A stretch of DNA of 64,000 bases, from positions 37,641 through 101,640 of the forward strand of contig JBEKWN010000001.1 of assembly GCA_049513055.1 (NCBI GenBank), given 5' to 3'. Shown here piece by piece: positions 41,290 through 49,942 of this stretch (the stretch's first letter is position 1; each line of letters opens with the position of its first letter). Below the pieces are notes generated by a model. It ran no database searches, was not told the DNA's origin, and worked only from the letters and a program-made list of their open reading frames with translations. Made by a program: the position numbers and the translations under genes. Source of the DNA: UBA1163 sp049513055 (GTDB lineage Bacteria; Desulfobacterota; BSN033; UBA1163).

Positions 41290-41679
41290 TCACCCCTCTC
41301 TCCTCTTCCGATAATCTAAAACAGCCGCATGGATGGCTTTCTCTGCCAGGATGGAGCAATGGACCTTGGTCGGTGGAAGTCCACCGAGGGCTTCGGCGAT
41401 CACCTGATCTGAAATCATAAGAACCTCTTCAATCGTTTTTCCTTTGATCATCTCTGTAGTGATGCTCGAAGAAGCGATGGCAGCCCCACACCCAAAGGTC
41501 AGAAACGTCGCATCGATGATCCGATCCGTATCCACTTTGATAAAGAGCCGCATGGTATCACCACAGGCAGGATTCTGAGCTTCTCCGACTCCATCGGGGT
41601 TCTCCATCTCGCCCATATTCCTCGGATGCCTCAAATGGTCAATCACAACCTTGCCATAAGAACCTATTTCTTCGCCCAT
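41290..41679 (-). CDS. IscU/NifU-type iron-sulfur cluster scaffold
   Basis: 129-residue scaffold protein with the three cluster cysteines: Cys 39 in NPACGDTM, Cys 64 in TFGCGAAIASSS and Cys 108 in KVHCSILAE. The Asp after the first Cys is also kept. The true start is the ATG at 41679, two bases after the flavodiiron TAA (TAAGGATG); the frame is open far upstream but inside that gene. No IscS or HscA gene is next to it, so the sulfur donor is elsewhere. Confidence 0.9.
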   Translation of the reverse strand: MGEEIGSYGKVVIDHLRHPRNMGEMENPDGVGEAQNPACGDTMRLFIKVDTDRIIDATFLTFGCGAAIASSSITTEMIKGKTIEEVLMISDQVIAEALGGLPPTKVHCSILAEKAIHAAVLDYRKRREG

Positions 41680-41681
41680 CC

Positions 41682-42866
41682 TTAACCACCTAAAACCTTC
41701 CGGGCAAATTCTTTTCCCAATTGAATCGCACTTTTCAATTCTTCGGGATCTGGAACAAATTGAACAGGAAGTTCCTTTTCCCAAATCTCGAATTTCTCCT
41801 GCTCGAGAGCCTTTCTCATCTCCTTGATCGCTCCTCCACCCCATCCATGCGATCCAAAGAGGCCGAAGATTTTCCCTTTCGGTTTCAGTCCCTTCATATA
41901 GGTTAGAAAATCTCCCATCGTGGGAAACATCCCGTTATTCAAAGTGGGGGATCCCAAAAGGATACCCTTTGCTTCCAACATCTCATCGATGATGTCGCTC
42001 CGATGATTGGATCGAAGATGAAGAAGCCTTGCCTCGGCTCCCTCCTCAATCAAGCCTTTGAGGATAGCCTTGGCAATGCTCTCCGTACTTCCCCACATCG
42101 TATCATAGATGACGAGTATTTTATTCCCGACCTTCCCCTGACTCCAATCCACATAGGCCTGAATGATTCGGCTGGGATCCTTTCTCCAGATAAGACCATG
42201 GCTGGGTGCAATCATACCGATGGGGATTCCCATCTTTACCACTTCGTCGACTTTTTTCAAAATGAGTGGCGCCAGAGGCCAGAGGATATTGGCATAATAT
42301 TTTGCAGCGTGTTTCATTATCACATCCCCTACCTCATCTTCAAATCTTTGAGAAGAGGCAATATGCTGGCCAAAAGCATCATTCGGCAAAAGAAGCTGAT
42401 CTTCTTTGATATAGGTGAACATGCTATCCGGCCAGTGAAGCATTGGAGCCTCCACAAAGGTGAGGGTCCGATGACCGATGGAAAATGTTTCTCCACTCTT
42501 CACGATCTTAAATTTCAGCGATTTCTTATAATGTTTTGTCAGACCCTTCTGGCCCCTCTCAGAGGTGATCACAATAGGGTTTCCAATCCGTTCGACAATC
42601 TGAGTGAGCGAACCGGAGTGGTCCATCTCCACGTGGTTCGAAACAACCACATCAATTTTTGACGGATCGATGATCTCTGATATGCGTCCTAACATCTCGA
42701 GATAGAACGGAGCCTTTACCGTATCCACAAGAACATTTTTCTCATCCAATATCAAATAGGCATTATAAGTTGTCCCATAAGGAGTGGAATAGCCGTGGAA
42801 GTCTCTTATATTCCAATCAATCGCTCCAACCCAATAAATACCTTTTTTCAACTCCACCTTCTCCAT
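41682..42866 (-). CDS. Flavodiiron protein (FprA / rubredoxin:oxygen oxidoreductase type)
   Basis: 394-residue A-type flavodiiron protein. The N-terminal beta-lactamase-like domain has the di-iron ligands His 78, Glu 80, Asp 82 and His 83 (SNHVEMDHSG), His 144 (MLHWPDS), Asp 163 (PNDAFGQH) and His 223 (PSHGLIW). The C-terminal flavodoxin domain begins ILVIYDTMWGSTESIAKAIL. These enzymes reduce O2 or NO to water or N2O with electrons from rubredoxin, protecting anaerobes. No rubredoxin gene is adjacent. It starts the operon that continues with IscU, TldE and TldD. Confidence 0.93.
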   Translation of the reverse strand: MEKVELKKGIYWVGAIDWNIRDFHGYSTPYGTTYNAYLILDEKNVLVDTVKAPFYLEMLGRISEIIDPSKIDVVVSNHVEMDHSGSLTQIVERIGNPIVITSERGQKGLTKHYKKSLKFKIVKSGETFSIGHRTLTFVEAPMLHWPDSMFTYIKEDQLLLPNDAFGQHIASSQRFEDEVGDVIMKHAAKYYANILWPLAPLILKKVDEVVKMGIPIGMIAPSHGLIWRKDPSRIIQAYVDWSQGKVGNKILVIYDTMWGSTESIAKAILKGLIEEGAEARLLHLRSNHRSDIIDEMLEAKGILLGSPTLNNGMFPTMGDFLTYMKGLKPKGKIFGLFGSHGWGGGAIKEMRKALEQEKFEIWEKELPVQFVPDPEELKSAIQLGKEFARKVLGG

Positions 42867-42961
42867 CTGAACCCTCCATTTTCTCTAAAAGTTTTATATC
42901 TCTAATAAATAATGAATTTTCAGACAAAAATCAATGAAGATCAGCTTTTAAACCAAAAATG

Positions 42962-42995
42962 AAGGCCATTCAAACCAGAAGGTTTGGGGGGCCTT
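42962..42995 (-). terminator. Compound hairpin, possible terminator
   Basis: Outer arms AAGGCC/GGCCTT and inner arms CAAACC/GGTTTG with a 3-base internal loop; CATTTTT follows on the minus strand. It could end transcription from sagB or modulate entry into the flavodiiron gene. Confidence 0.4.
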
Positions 42996-43168
42996 TTAAG
43001 AAGTAATCCTTATAGAGGGGGTATTATTTTTTTAGCATGAATTCAAAGATAACATTTTCTTTTTATTTCAATAAATTATGGACTGTATTTTTTATGACCC
43101 TATTGTATTAAATCCACACTAAAATTATAGTCCGGAGTTCGTAGTGAAAAATTAAAACTAAAATTTCC

Positions 43169-43209
43169 TTCACCCCACCCTCTCCCCCAAGGGGAGAGGG
43201 TGGGGTGAA
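43169..43209 (-). terminator. Perfect 19-bp palindrome after sagB
   Basis: TTCACCCCACCCTCTCCCC pairs fully with its complement across a 3-base loop, 14 bases after the sagB stop. T-rich sequence follows a few bases later on the minus strand. The same CTCTCCCC-type arms occur near 52530 and 60760, so it is also a dispersed repeat. Confidence 0.55.
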
Positions 43210-43222
43210 AAGGCGAACTTTT

Positions 43223-43963
43223 CTATCTCGGCCGCCCCACTGCTCCAAGATAGACAGAAATTTCGTTCCTTCCATCCACACCAATTACACGGTCTACCTC
43301 TTCATCAAAGAAGGCACCCACCGTGCAGCAACCAAGGTTCAATGCTGTAGCAGCTAAATATAAAGTCTGACCGATATGTCCCACATCCATGTAGATGTAA
43401 CGATAAGCTCTCTCCCGATATTTCCACTTCGATCGTTCAACAATGGCCGTCCAGACAAAAACGCACGAAGCCTCTTCGAGCATCTCCTGACCCAATCCAG
43501 CTTGACAAAGCTCAGGACCCAAATGACCTTCCTTCAAAAGAATGAGTTGGGCCCCTTTCACATTGTAATGATAGAGTCCTGGTGGAATTTCTTCAACTCG
43601 GTTCACCACAAGATAAGTCTCAATCGGGTAAAGGGCACCGGCAGAGGGCGAAGCCCTGAATTCAAATCCCAATGCCCTCAAAGTGATCCCTTGGGTAGCC
43701 CAGATCAATTGGGAAAGTTCAGGGAAGGTAATAGACTGGTTAGAAAATTCCCTGATGGATCGCCTTTGAGCGATCGTCTCCCAAAGGGATTTTCCACCCT
43801 TTTGTTCAAGAGGACGAATGGGAAAATGTTTTAATGCATAAGCAAATTCTTTATAGGGAGAAGGTTGATGTGCCCAATCGAGCCCACCTTGCGGCATTGC
43901 CTCTCTTCGATATTTCGTCTCTTGATGATACAGGTCACCGATCCCTTCTCTTCTTCGATCCAT
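43223..43963 (-). CDS. SagB-type nitroreductase-family dehydrogenase
   Basis: 246-residue protein of the SagB/ThcOx group in the nitroreductase FMN family. It shows SLWETIAQRRSIREFSNQ at the FMN-binding start of the domain, SAGALYPIETYLV, GLYHYNVKGAQLIL and YRYIYMDVGHIGQTLYLAA. Members oxidise azolines to azoles in peptide natural products, but many stand-alone versions have no peptide-cyclisation partner. No SagC or SagD gene is present here, so the substrate is unknown. AAGGAGGTG gives an excellent start. Confidence 0.85.
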   Translation of the reverse strand: MDRRREGIGDLYHQETKYRREAMPQGGLDWAHQPSPYKEFAYALKHFPIRPLEQKGGKSLWETIAQRRSIREFSNQSITFPELSQLIWATQGITLRALGFEFRASPSAGALYPIETYLVVNRVEEIPPGLYHYNVKGAQLILLKEGHLGPELCQAGLGQEMLEEASCVFVWTAIVERSKWKYRERAYRYIYMDVGHIGQTLYLAATALNLGCCTVGAFFDEEVDRVIGVDGRNEISVYLGAVGRPR

Positions 43964-44126
43964 GGAGCACCTCCTTAAAATCTAATTAATAAAAATCGGC
44001 TTAAAAAGCAATGAATATCTATGTGTCAAAAAAAAGGCCTGAAAATCATCATCAAAAGCTTTACAAATAACCAACGACGCACTAACATAGTAGAAAAGTT
44101 TTATTGGATGGGGGGAATAGGTATCC

Positions 44127-45233
44127 GTGGAAGAGAACGAAGGCAAACCAAACAACTGGAGAAAAAAGATCGTTGCTTTTATAATATTTCCCCTCCTGAT
44201 TGTTATTGGAGCGGTGGTGCTCTTTTTTTATAGAGAATATAAAGCAACCCACATCTCAACCGATGATGCTTTTGTCGATGGGAGAATCCACGTCATTGCT
44301 TCGAAGATCCCGGGAACCGTTAAAGTTCTTTATGTCAACGACAATCAGTCCGTAAAGAAAAACGATTCTATTCTTGAGATCGATCCGGCGGATTATGATG
44401 TCCGAGTTAAGGATACCCAGGCTGGGCTTGAGACCGAGAAGGAAAGACTATCTGAAATCCGGAACAGAGTGGAAACCGTTAAAAAGCAACTGACTGAGAT
44501 CATGGCTTCACTAGAAGCGGCCCGGGCTAACCTCGAACTCCAGAAGGCCAATCTCGACTTGGCAAAAGTAGACTATCAAAGGGCTGAATCCCTTTTTAAA
44601 AAAGAGGTGATTCCAAAACAACAATATGACAGCGCAAAAACCAGGTATGAGGTGGCTGTTGCTCAGGTGAAGGCCACACAGGATCAGGTCAAACAAGTTG
44701 AGGCATCTCTTGAAACGCAGAAGTCACTGATCAAACAGACAGAATCAGGTCTACCTACGCAGGAGGCCCAGGTTCGGCAGAGAGAGGCTGTCTTGAAAGG
44801 GGCAGAACTGAATCTGAGTTATACAAAGATTTATTCACCGACGGACGGTTACATCACAAAGCGAACGGTGGAGATTGGGAATCAGATTCAAGCCGGCCAG
44901 CCCCTCATGGCCGTTGTTCCTCTTTCTCAGAAAGATATCTGGATCACTGCTAACTATAAAGAGACTCAACTGGAGAGGGTAAAACCTGGACAGAAGGTAG
45001 AAATAAAGGTGGACACCTTTCCGGGAAAGAAATTCTACGGAAGAGTGGAGAGCCTCATGTCAGGTACAGGTGCTGTTTTCTCCCTCTTACCACCCGAGAA
45101 TGCAACAGGAAACTATGTCAAGATAGTCCAGCGAATACCCATCAAAATTATTCTTGATCAAGGCACAGATCCTTCCCATAACTTAAGGATCGGGATGTCT
45201 GTGGTTCCCACGGTTTTGGTTAATTCCAAATGA
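44127..45233 (+). CDS. HlyD/EmrA-type membrane fusion protein
   Basis: 368-residue periplasmic adaptor with one N-terminal membrane helix (IVAFIIFPLLIVIGAVVLFF), a lipoyl-like domain (DGRIHVIASKIPGTV and later AELNLSYTKIYSPTDGYI), a long alpha-helical coiled hairpin between residues about 90 and 210, and a beta-barrel part (KPGQKVEIKVDTFPG). It joins an inner-membrane pump to an outer-membrane channel. The start is GTG 44127 with GGGGGGAATAGG upstream. The downstream gene is the pump, eight bases away. No TolC-like gene lies in the window. Confidence 0.88.
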   Translation: MEENEGKPNNWRKKIVAFIIFPLLIVIGAVVLFFYREYKATHISTDDAFVDGRIHVIASKIPGTVKVLYVNDNQSVKKNDSILEIDPADYDVRVKDTQAGLETEKERLSEIRNRVETVKKQLTEIMASLEAARANLELQKANLDLAKVDYQRAESLFKKEVIPKQQYDSAKTRYEVAVAQVKATQDQVKQVEASLETQKSLIKQTESGLPTQEAQVRQREAVLKGAELNLSYTKIYSPTDGYITKRTVEIGNQIQAGQPLMAVVPLSQKDIWITANYKETQLERVKPGQKVEIKVDTFPGKKFYGRVESLMSGTGAVFSLLPPENATGNYVKIVQRIPIKIILDQGTDPSHNLRIGMSVVPTVLVNSK

Positions 45234-45240
45234 GACGTAA

Positions 45241-46896
45241 GTGGGTATGAACAGGTGGATTGTTGCCATCACAGTCATGCTTCCTACCCTCATCGAGATC
45301 GTGGACACATCGGTCGTCAACGTCTCTCTCGATCATATCCGCGGAAGCCTCTCCGCAGGGATTGATGAATCCACCTGGACGATTACCTCTTATCTTGTAT
45401 CCAACGCCATTATCATCCCTATCACCGGATGGCTGAGCAGGCTCTTTGGAAGAAAACATTATCTCATCTTCTCTATCTCCCTTTTTACATTCAGTTCCTT
45501 TATGTGCGGCTCTTCATGGAATCTCCAGAGCCTTGTATTTTTCAGAGTCCTCCAAGGTTTGGGGGGCGGCGCCCTTCAGCCCATCTCTCAGGCCATTCTT
45601 CTGGAAACATTTCCCCCCCATCAGCATGGGATGGCCATGGCGATCTTCGGCGTCGGCATCATGTTCGGACCCATTATTGGCCCGCTACTTGGAGGATGGG
45701 TTACAGACAACTGGTCCTGGAACTGGATATTCTACATCAACGTCCCCATAGGAATCATCTCAATCCTGATGACCCTGTTTTTTATCATCGACCCCCCTTA
45801 CATGCAGCGAATAAAAATGAAGATTGATTACTGGGGGCTTTTATTTTTAGTGATTGGCCTGGGATGTCTTCAGATCGTCCTTGACAAAGGAGAGAGGGAA
45901 GACTGGTTTTCATCCGGCTTCATCACCTGGATGAGCTATATCTCTATCTCCTCTTTGATCATGTTTATCCTGGTAGAGTTTTTTGCAGAGAATCCTATCG
46001 TTAATCTGCGGACTTTTAAAAACCTTTCATTCAGCACAGGAAATATCATCATGTTTTTCGTTTTCTTCAACCTCTTTGGGAGCATTGTACTGTTGCCCAT
46101 TTTCCTCCAGACGTTAATGGGATATACGTCCTTCCTGGCAGGCCTGGCGCTCGGCCCCGGTGGCATTGCCACAATGATCGCCATGCCCATAGCAGGGAAA
46201 CTTATAACAAAGATCAATCCAAAGGTGATCCTTGCCTTTGGCATTGCTGTGGCTGGTTATTCAGTCCATATGATGGGACAGTTTAATCTTAATGTTGATT
46301 TCAATACCGTCTTTTGGCCAAGAGTCGTACTGGGTGTGGGTATGGGTTTTCTCTTTATCCCCCTTACAACGATGACTATGTCAAGCATAAGAAAGGAAGA
46401 GATGGGAAATGCAACGGGGATATTCAACCTTTTGAGAAACCTTGGAGGTAGCTTTGGCGTTGCCTTTATTACAACCATGCTTGCCAGAAGGGCTCAGTTT
46501 CATCAGGTCCACCTCGTAGAACATCTCACCCCTTTCGATAGAAACTTCCAGATTGCTCTTCCCAATATCTCTCAGATATTGCAGGGCAGATGGTTTATCC
46601 CTTCCCTTTCTGACCAGGGAAGCTTAGGTGTGATCTATGGTGAGGTGATAAGGCAGGCATCCATGTTGTCATTCAATGATGCGAAGCACACGGTCCTGGT
46701 CCAGGAATGCATTAATCAGAAAACAACTACAAAAATAACATACTCAAAGAAAAGGAGTGGTGACGGAAACAGTGCGTTTACCAAGAGGGCAGGCCATTTG
46801 GCCTGCCCTCTTTTATTGTGGGTGCTCATTCCTTTTCCTCTTTTGATAAATAGTCACAAAGGAGCCAAAATTTGGCACAAAATTGCAATTCATTGA
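45241..46896 (+). CDS. EmrB-type MFS drug exporter, 3' end degenerate
   Basis: Multidrug exporter of the 14-helix DHA2 family: VDTSVVNVSLDHIRGSL, WLSRLFGRKHYL, RVLQGLGGGALQPISQAIL and GPIIGPLLGGWVTDNWSW are family marks. Homology runs to SMLSFNDA at about residue 480, where family members normally continue into the last membrane helix. Here the frame instead continues with an unrelated, mostly basic tail, which runs through a strong terminator hairpin at 46783-46814. So the natural gene end is probably lost by deletion or frameshift, and a truncated or read-through product is predicted. The start may be GTG 45241 or ATG 45247. Confidence 0.75.
   Translation: MGMNRWIVAITVMLPTLIEIVDTSVVNVSLDHIRGSLSAGIDESTWTITSYLVSNAIIIPITGWLSRLFGRKHYLIFSISLFTFSSFMCGSSWNLQSLVFFRVLQGLGGGALQPISQAILLETFPPHQHGMAMAIFGVGIMFGPIIGPLLGGWVTDNWSWNWIFYINVPIGIISILMTLFFIIDPPYMQRIKMKIDYWGLLFLVIGLGCLQIVLDKGEREDWFSSGFITWMSYISISSLIMFILVEFFAENPIVNLRTFKNLSFSTGNIIMFFVFFNLFGSIVLLPIFLQTLMGYTSFLAGLALGPGGIATMIAMPIAGKLITKINPKVILAFGIAVAGYSVHMMGQFNLNVDFNTVFWPRVVLGVGMGFLFIPLTTMTMSSIRKEEMGNATGIFNLLRNLGGSFGVAFITTMLARRAQFHQVHLVEHLTPFDRNFQIALPNISQILQGRWFIPSLSDQGSLGVIYGEVIRQASMLSFNDAKHTVLVQECINQKTTTKITYSKKRSGDGNSAFTKRAGHLACPLLLWVLIPFPLLINSHKGAKIWHKIAIH
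46783..46814 (+). terminator. Rho-independent terminator inside the apparent EmrB frame
   Basis: A perfect 14-bp stem (AAGAGGGCAGGCCA) with a TT loop, followed by TTTTATT. It ends the emrAB-like transcript and shows that the last part of the open frame is not normal coding sequence. Confidence 0.85.
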
Positions 46897-46949
46897 TCCA
46901 TTCATTTCATAATATTCTTAAATTTCAATATATTATGATTCTTATTCTT

Positions 46950-46965
46950 TGGTACGACAATTGCT
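46950..46965 (+). promoter_or_regulatory. Sigma-54 promoter before the RodZ-like gene
   Basis: TGGTACG-ACAA-TTGCT, an exact fit to TGGYACR-N4-TTGCW with ten bases between GG and GC. The start would be near 46976, leaving a leader of about 90 bases. Confidence 0.75.
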
Positions 46966-47064
46966 TAAATTTATTCAGGTTAGTCCTTGTCAGGTCTATA
47001 TTTACACTTATAATAGTGTAAGGCATCAAATAACAAGATGGATTTTCTTCCGGTATAAGCAATT

Positions 47065-47949
47065 ATGGAGTCTCCAGGTAAATTTTTAAAAAAAGAAAGG
47101 GAGACACGAAACATCTCGCTGGAGGAAATTTCTAAGTTTACCAAGATAAGGGAGCACCACCTCAAAGCCATCGAAGAAGATAGATATGAGCTTCTTCCCC
47201 CTGCCCTTTATGTTAAAGGGTACTTGGGCCTTTTTGCCAGATATCTCGCCATCAATCCGAAAGATATTGTTCTCCAATATGAAAATTATCTAAAAAGTCT
47301 TATTCCTCCCGAGCCCATCGAGTTGCAACAGCAGGTTCCCCCCGTGAAAAAGAGTGTCAGACTATGGTTTCTTTTCTCTCTAATCTTCGCAGTGATTCTC
47401 TTCACGGTACTTTTAATCTCCTATCCCGCACGCCATCCTATAGAAAAGAAACCTAAAGCGATCTCATCACCTCCTATCTTACCCACTCCGGCAATCCAGC
47501 AAAAGGTGAGGGTTCAAAGAATTTTTCCAGTTCAACAAAAGGAGCTTTCAGGGTTAGAGAAGTTGGAAGTTAAGGATGTTGCGGCGCAACAGACTCCTGA
47601 TTTCAAAATTCTCGAGGCCAGCATCGGGACAGGCATTGAAAGAGAGGGCTTTCAACAGTTTCTGACCGGGAAATGTTCAGAATTTACATCTAATAACCAA
47701 AAGGGTTACTTCTTCACAAGAATCAAGACCCCGAGAGTGGGAAAGATTGCCCATATATGGCTATGGGAAGGTAAGGAGCACTATCGAATGGAAATCGATG
47801 TCAAGCCTCCAGCGTGGTCAGTTTACAGTTATTTCACCTTCCGGCCACAACACACTGGAAACTGGAAGGCTGAAGCACGAGATGGGAATCATGTACTGAC
47901 CAGCCTTAACTTCAGGGTTATTCAATCCAGCGGAGATCGTTCCTTATAA
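47065..47949 (+). CDS. RodZ-like HTH-membrane protein with DUF2914-like domain
   Basis: 294 residues. The first 70 form a RodZ-type helix-turn-helix (GKFLKKERETRNISLEEISK, KIREHHLKAIEEDRYELLP, YVKGYLGLFARYLAINP). A membrane helix follows at about 98-119 (LWFLFSLIFAVILFTVLLIS). The periplasmic C-terminal part, with GKIAHIWLWEGKEHYRMEID, WSVYSYFTF and HTGNWKAEARDG, is a DUF2914-like domain. It may help shape the cell or an envelope structure. Control by a sigma-54 promoter is unusual for RodZ and links it to the regulator at 31729-33105 or another activator. Confidence 0.82.
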   Translation: MESPGKFLKKERETRNISLEEISKFTKIREHHLKAIEEDRYELLPPALYVKGYLGLFARYLAINPKDIVLQYENYLKSLIPPEPIELQQQVPPVKKSVRLWFLFSLIFAVILFTVLLISYPARHPIEKKPKAISSPPILPTPAIQQKVRVQRIFPVQQKELSGLEKLEVKDVAAQQTPDFKILEASIGTGIEREGFQQFLTGKCSEFTSNNQKGYFFTRIKTPRVGKIAHIWLWEGKEHYRMEIDVKPPAWSVYSYFTFRPQHTGNWKAEARDGNHVLTSLNFRVIQSSGDRSL

Positions 47950-48063
47950 AGAATTCCAGCTGGTCTAAGAAAAAAAACTATAGCCACTCTAATAGTATAT
48001 CAAGACAACAAAATAATTATGAAAGGTTGATCCTAACTATTTTTCTTTAGCACTTTACCTCTG

Positions 48064-48414
48064 CTAACAACAGTCTGGACGATTAGCACCTGGAGAGCTT
48101 TCGGAAAGATCGCCTGATTTTTCTTCCGAATCTACCACACAACAGCAGGAAGAGCTTTTTCGACCCAGCATGGCGTTGATCACCGCAACTGCACAGCCTA
48201 CCCCTGAGCGCACGTACAGGGCTTCGGCAGGACAATTTCGGGCACAGGCGCCACACTCCATACAAGCATCTTGATTAGCAATCTCAATTTTGCCATTTGT
48301 CAGGCCCAAGACAGCATGGGGACAGACCAAAAGACACATCCCACACCCCATACATTTTTTCTGATCAATCTTTAATGTGACGACATCTCTAAGATAAATC
48401 AAATGGTTCATCAT
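48064..48414 (-). CDS. hgcB: Mercury-methylation ferredoxin HgcB
   Basis: 116-residue ferredoxin with two [4Fe-4S] motifs, CMGCGMCLLVCP and CMECGACARNCP; the second is the form typical of HgcB. A cysteine follows in SGVGCAV, and the tail holds SSCCC and a terminal DCC pair, matching the C-terminal thiols of HgcB thought to bind Hg(II). It lies nine bases after hgcA, and AAGGAG overlapping the hgcA stop precedes the ATG. HgcB is expected to reduce the HgcA corrinoid and pass mercury to it. Confidence 0.93.
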   Translation of the reverse strand: MMNHLIYLRDVVTLKIDQKKCMGCGMCLLVCPHAVLGLTNGKIEIANQDACMECGACARNCPAEALYVRSGVGCAVAVINAMLGRKSSSCCCVVDSEEKSGDLSESSPGANRPDCC

Positions 48415-48423
48415 TTGAACTCC

Positions 48424-49572
48424 TTATGCGATGAAGTTTGATCCGAACCAAAGACCGAGTCCTACAATTCCAGCACCGATCTCCAGTGGTAACGCCCAGC
48501 GCATTTCTTTCCTAACCCCGGATAGAGAAGTATAAGTCGAGGCTCCGGTGAAATTCATCGCGAGATAAGCCGAAGCAGCAGGTATGAGAAGGAGCCAGGC
48601 CATGATTTCGAAACGGCCTGCCCTGGTGATCCAATCACCCCAGTGAGAAGCCGATAGGATGACAGCGAAAAGAACCCCCAGACTGAGGCCTTTGACCGAA
48701 AAGGCCCGGCCTGGCAGCCAGGGTAGGAATAAGGGTGCTAAAACAGCACCGGCCAGAATGGCAATCAGGAGTGATAGAACCGAGAAAAGACCATGACTCA
48801 AGGCATTTGTCCAAACCCCTCCTGAATTCCCAAAAAAAGTTAAGAGGAAAAAAATAGGGATCATGATAAGACCTGCTTTTAAAGCCCCGATAAGCTCCAT
48901 CGGAATGAGTTCCACACGCTCCCATGTTGTAAAGGTTTTAAGCCTCATCTCTGGTGTCGCTTTAAGCCCGTCCTCCAAAAAAGTCGGTAGATCTGTCGCC
49001 CTGATGGGGCCGTAAATAACTTTAAAACCGGATAATTTTTTGACATGGTGAGCCGCAACTCCTGGACCAGACAATTGGGGCAAAATCAATTCACGATGCG
49101 TGACAATTTGGTTTAAACCGCTTGATTCGATTCGGCCAACGAGCTCCATCGTCCCAAAAGTTCCCTTACCCGAAGCACACCAGACATTGATACCTTTAGT
49201 ATCCAGAACCAGTATCCAGATGTCCTGGCCTGGCAATATCTCGCGCAACTTGTCAAAGCTCATCTTGTAATTGGCTGTGACTAAGACCGGGGACTGTTCA
49301 TCGGGTTTTCCCAAGGCATAAAGACCGGGTTCGATGGTGTAATACATGCGGCCTATCCCCCAACGAGCTTTATAAGTTCCTAAACGGTCTGCCCAAACAA
49401 GAGAGGACGAAACCTGAGGCACAGGGCCAACCGAGGTTTGGATTGAGCCAATGACAAAGGGTTGTTTCAAACTGGGAAGGCTCAACTGAGCCGCTCCACT
49501 TTGTGGTCAACAGCTTGTAGGTTTAGAAAGATCTTCCAGTTGTTCTAAGAGGTATTCTTTTGCCTCATCCAT
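48424..49572 (-). CDS. hgcA: Mercury-methylating corrinoid protein HgcA, with candidate selenocysteine at codon 22
   Basis: HgcA, which transfers a methyl group from a corrinoid to Hg(II). The cap-helix motif NVWCASGK is present (Cys 132 in the numbering used here), followed by GTFGTMELVGRI, and five membrane helices form the C-terminal half. The open frame runs only to a TTG at 49485, but the same frame continues upstream through TGA (49507-49509) to an ATG at 49572 with GGAGAG five bases before it. The extra 28 codons read MDEAKEYLLEQLEDLSKPTS, then Cys, TGA, then PQSGAAQ. TGA directly after Cys, and a SECIS-like hairpin 17 bases downstream, suggest Cys-Sec. Alternatively TGA ends a 21-codon leader and translation restarts at TTG, where GGAG also lies upstream. 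Confidence 0.85.
49479..49492 (-). promoter_or_regulatory. SECIS-like hairpin in hgcA
   Basis: mRNA GGCUC-AGUU-GAGCC: a perfect 5-bp stem with G and U inside the loop, spanning +18 to +31 from the U of UGA. In E. coli fdhF the loop G and U that bind SelB lie at +23 and +24; here they are at +24 and +25. A small CCAC-AAA-GUGG hairpin lies between UGA and this stem. Confidence 0.5.
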
Positions 49573-49592
49573 AAGAACTCTCCATTATTAGT

Positions 49593-49624
49593 GGGACAGT
49601 CCCTTTTCAGAAAGGGACTGTCCC
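49593..49624 (-). promoter_or_regulatory. Palindromic hairpin between the AbrB-like gene and hgcA
   Basis: GGGACAGTCCCTTT pairs perfectly over 14 bp across a TCAG loop, just upstream of the hgcA ribosome-binding site. There is no T-run, so it may tune expression or be a dispersed palindrome. Confidence 0.55.
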
Positions 49625-49637
49625 CTTTGTCATGATA

Positions 49638-49916
49638 TTAAGTGGCAGCCATGCCTTTCATCATCGGTCCGAGAAAATCCTTTACGCGCTCTGCGAGATG
49701 TTCTGCCTTGATCAAATAGATGCAGCAAACCTCACCGCCTTTATCCCAACTGATAATAGCCAGCTTATCCCCTGCACGGATATTTGCCCTATCTCTCAAT
49801 TCTTTGGGAAGCACCATCTGTCCTCGTTCATCGACGGTGATGACCGATTCGACTTTGCAATAATTCATTCCCATTTCCACAGGTGAGCAGCAGGCCTTTT
49901 GACTTTTTTTAGACAT
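49638..49916 (-). CDS. AbrB/SpoVT-type regulator associated with hgcAB
   Basis: 92-residue protein. Residues about 24-70 are an AbrB swapped-hairpin domain (ESVITVDERGQMVLPKELRD, then NIRAGDKLAIISWDKGGE). A vicinal Cys pair (QKACCSPVE) comes before it and another (GEVCCIYLIKAE) after the first strand set. ATG 49916 is chosen because AGGAGG lies seven bases upstream. It is first in the operon with hgcA and hgcB and has its own promoter. The cysteine pairs suggest metal (mercury or other thiophilic) sensing or binding, which is inference. I recall small proteins of this kind being named HgcAB-associated, but cannot verify it. Confidence 0.82.
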   Translation of the reverse strand: MSKKSQKACCSPVEMGMNYCKVESVITVDERGQMVLPKELRDRANIRAGDKLAIISWDKGGEVCCIYLIKAEHLAERVKDFLGPMMKGMAAT

Positions 49917-49942
49917 TTCATTGCCTCCTATTACAGTTTTTT

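Larger units (their letters stand above)
42867..43222. other. Intergenic region with two hairpins
   Basis: 356 A/T-rich bases between sagB and the flavodiiron gene, both on the minus strand. A compound hairpin (42962-42995) and a perfect 19-bp palindrome (43169-43209) are present. No gene was found. A TTGATT upstream of the flavodiiron gene lacks a good -10. Confidence 0.45.

Noticed and set aside
48424..49485. HgcA beginning simply at TTG 49485
   Set aside because: Not excluded, since GGAG lies eight bases upstream, but an ATG with a better site, continued frame, Cys before UGA and a hairpin at the right distance favour the longer form. Kept as the alternative in the hgcA entry.
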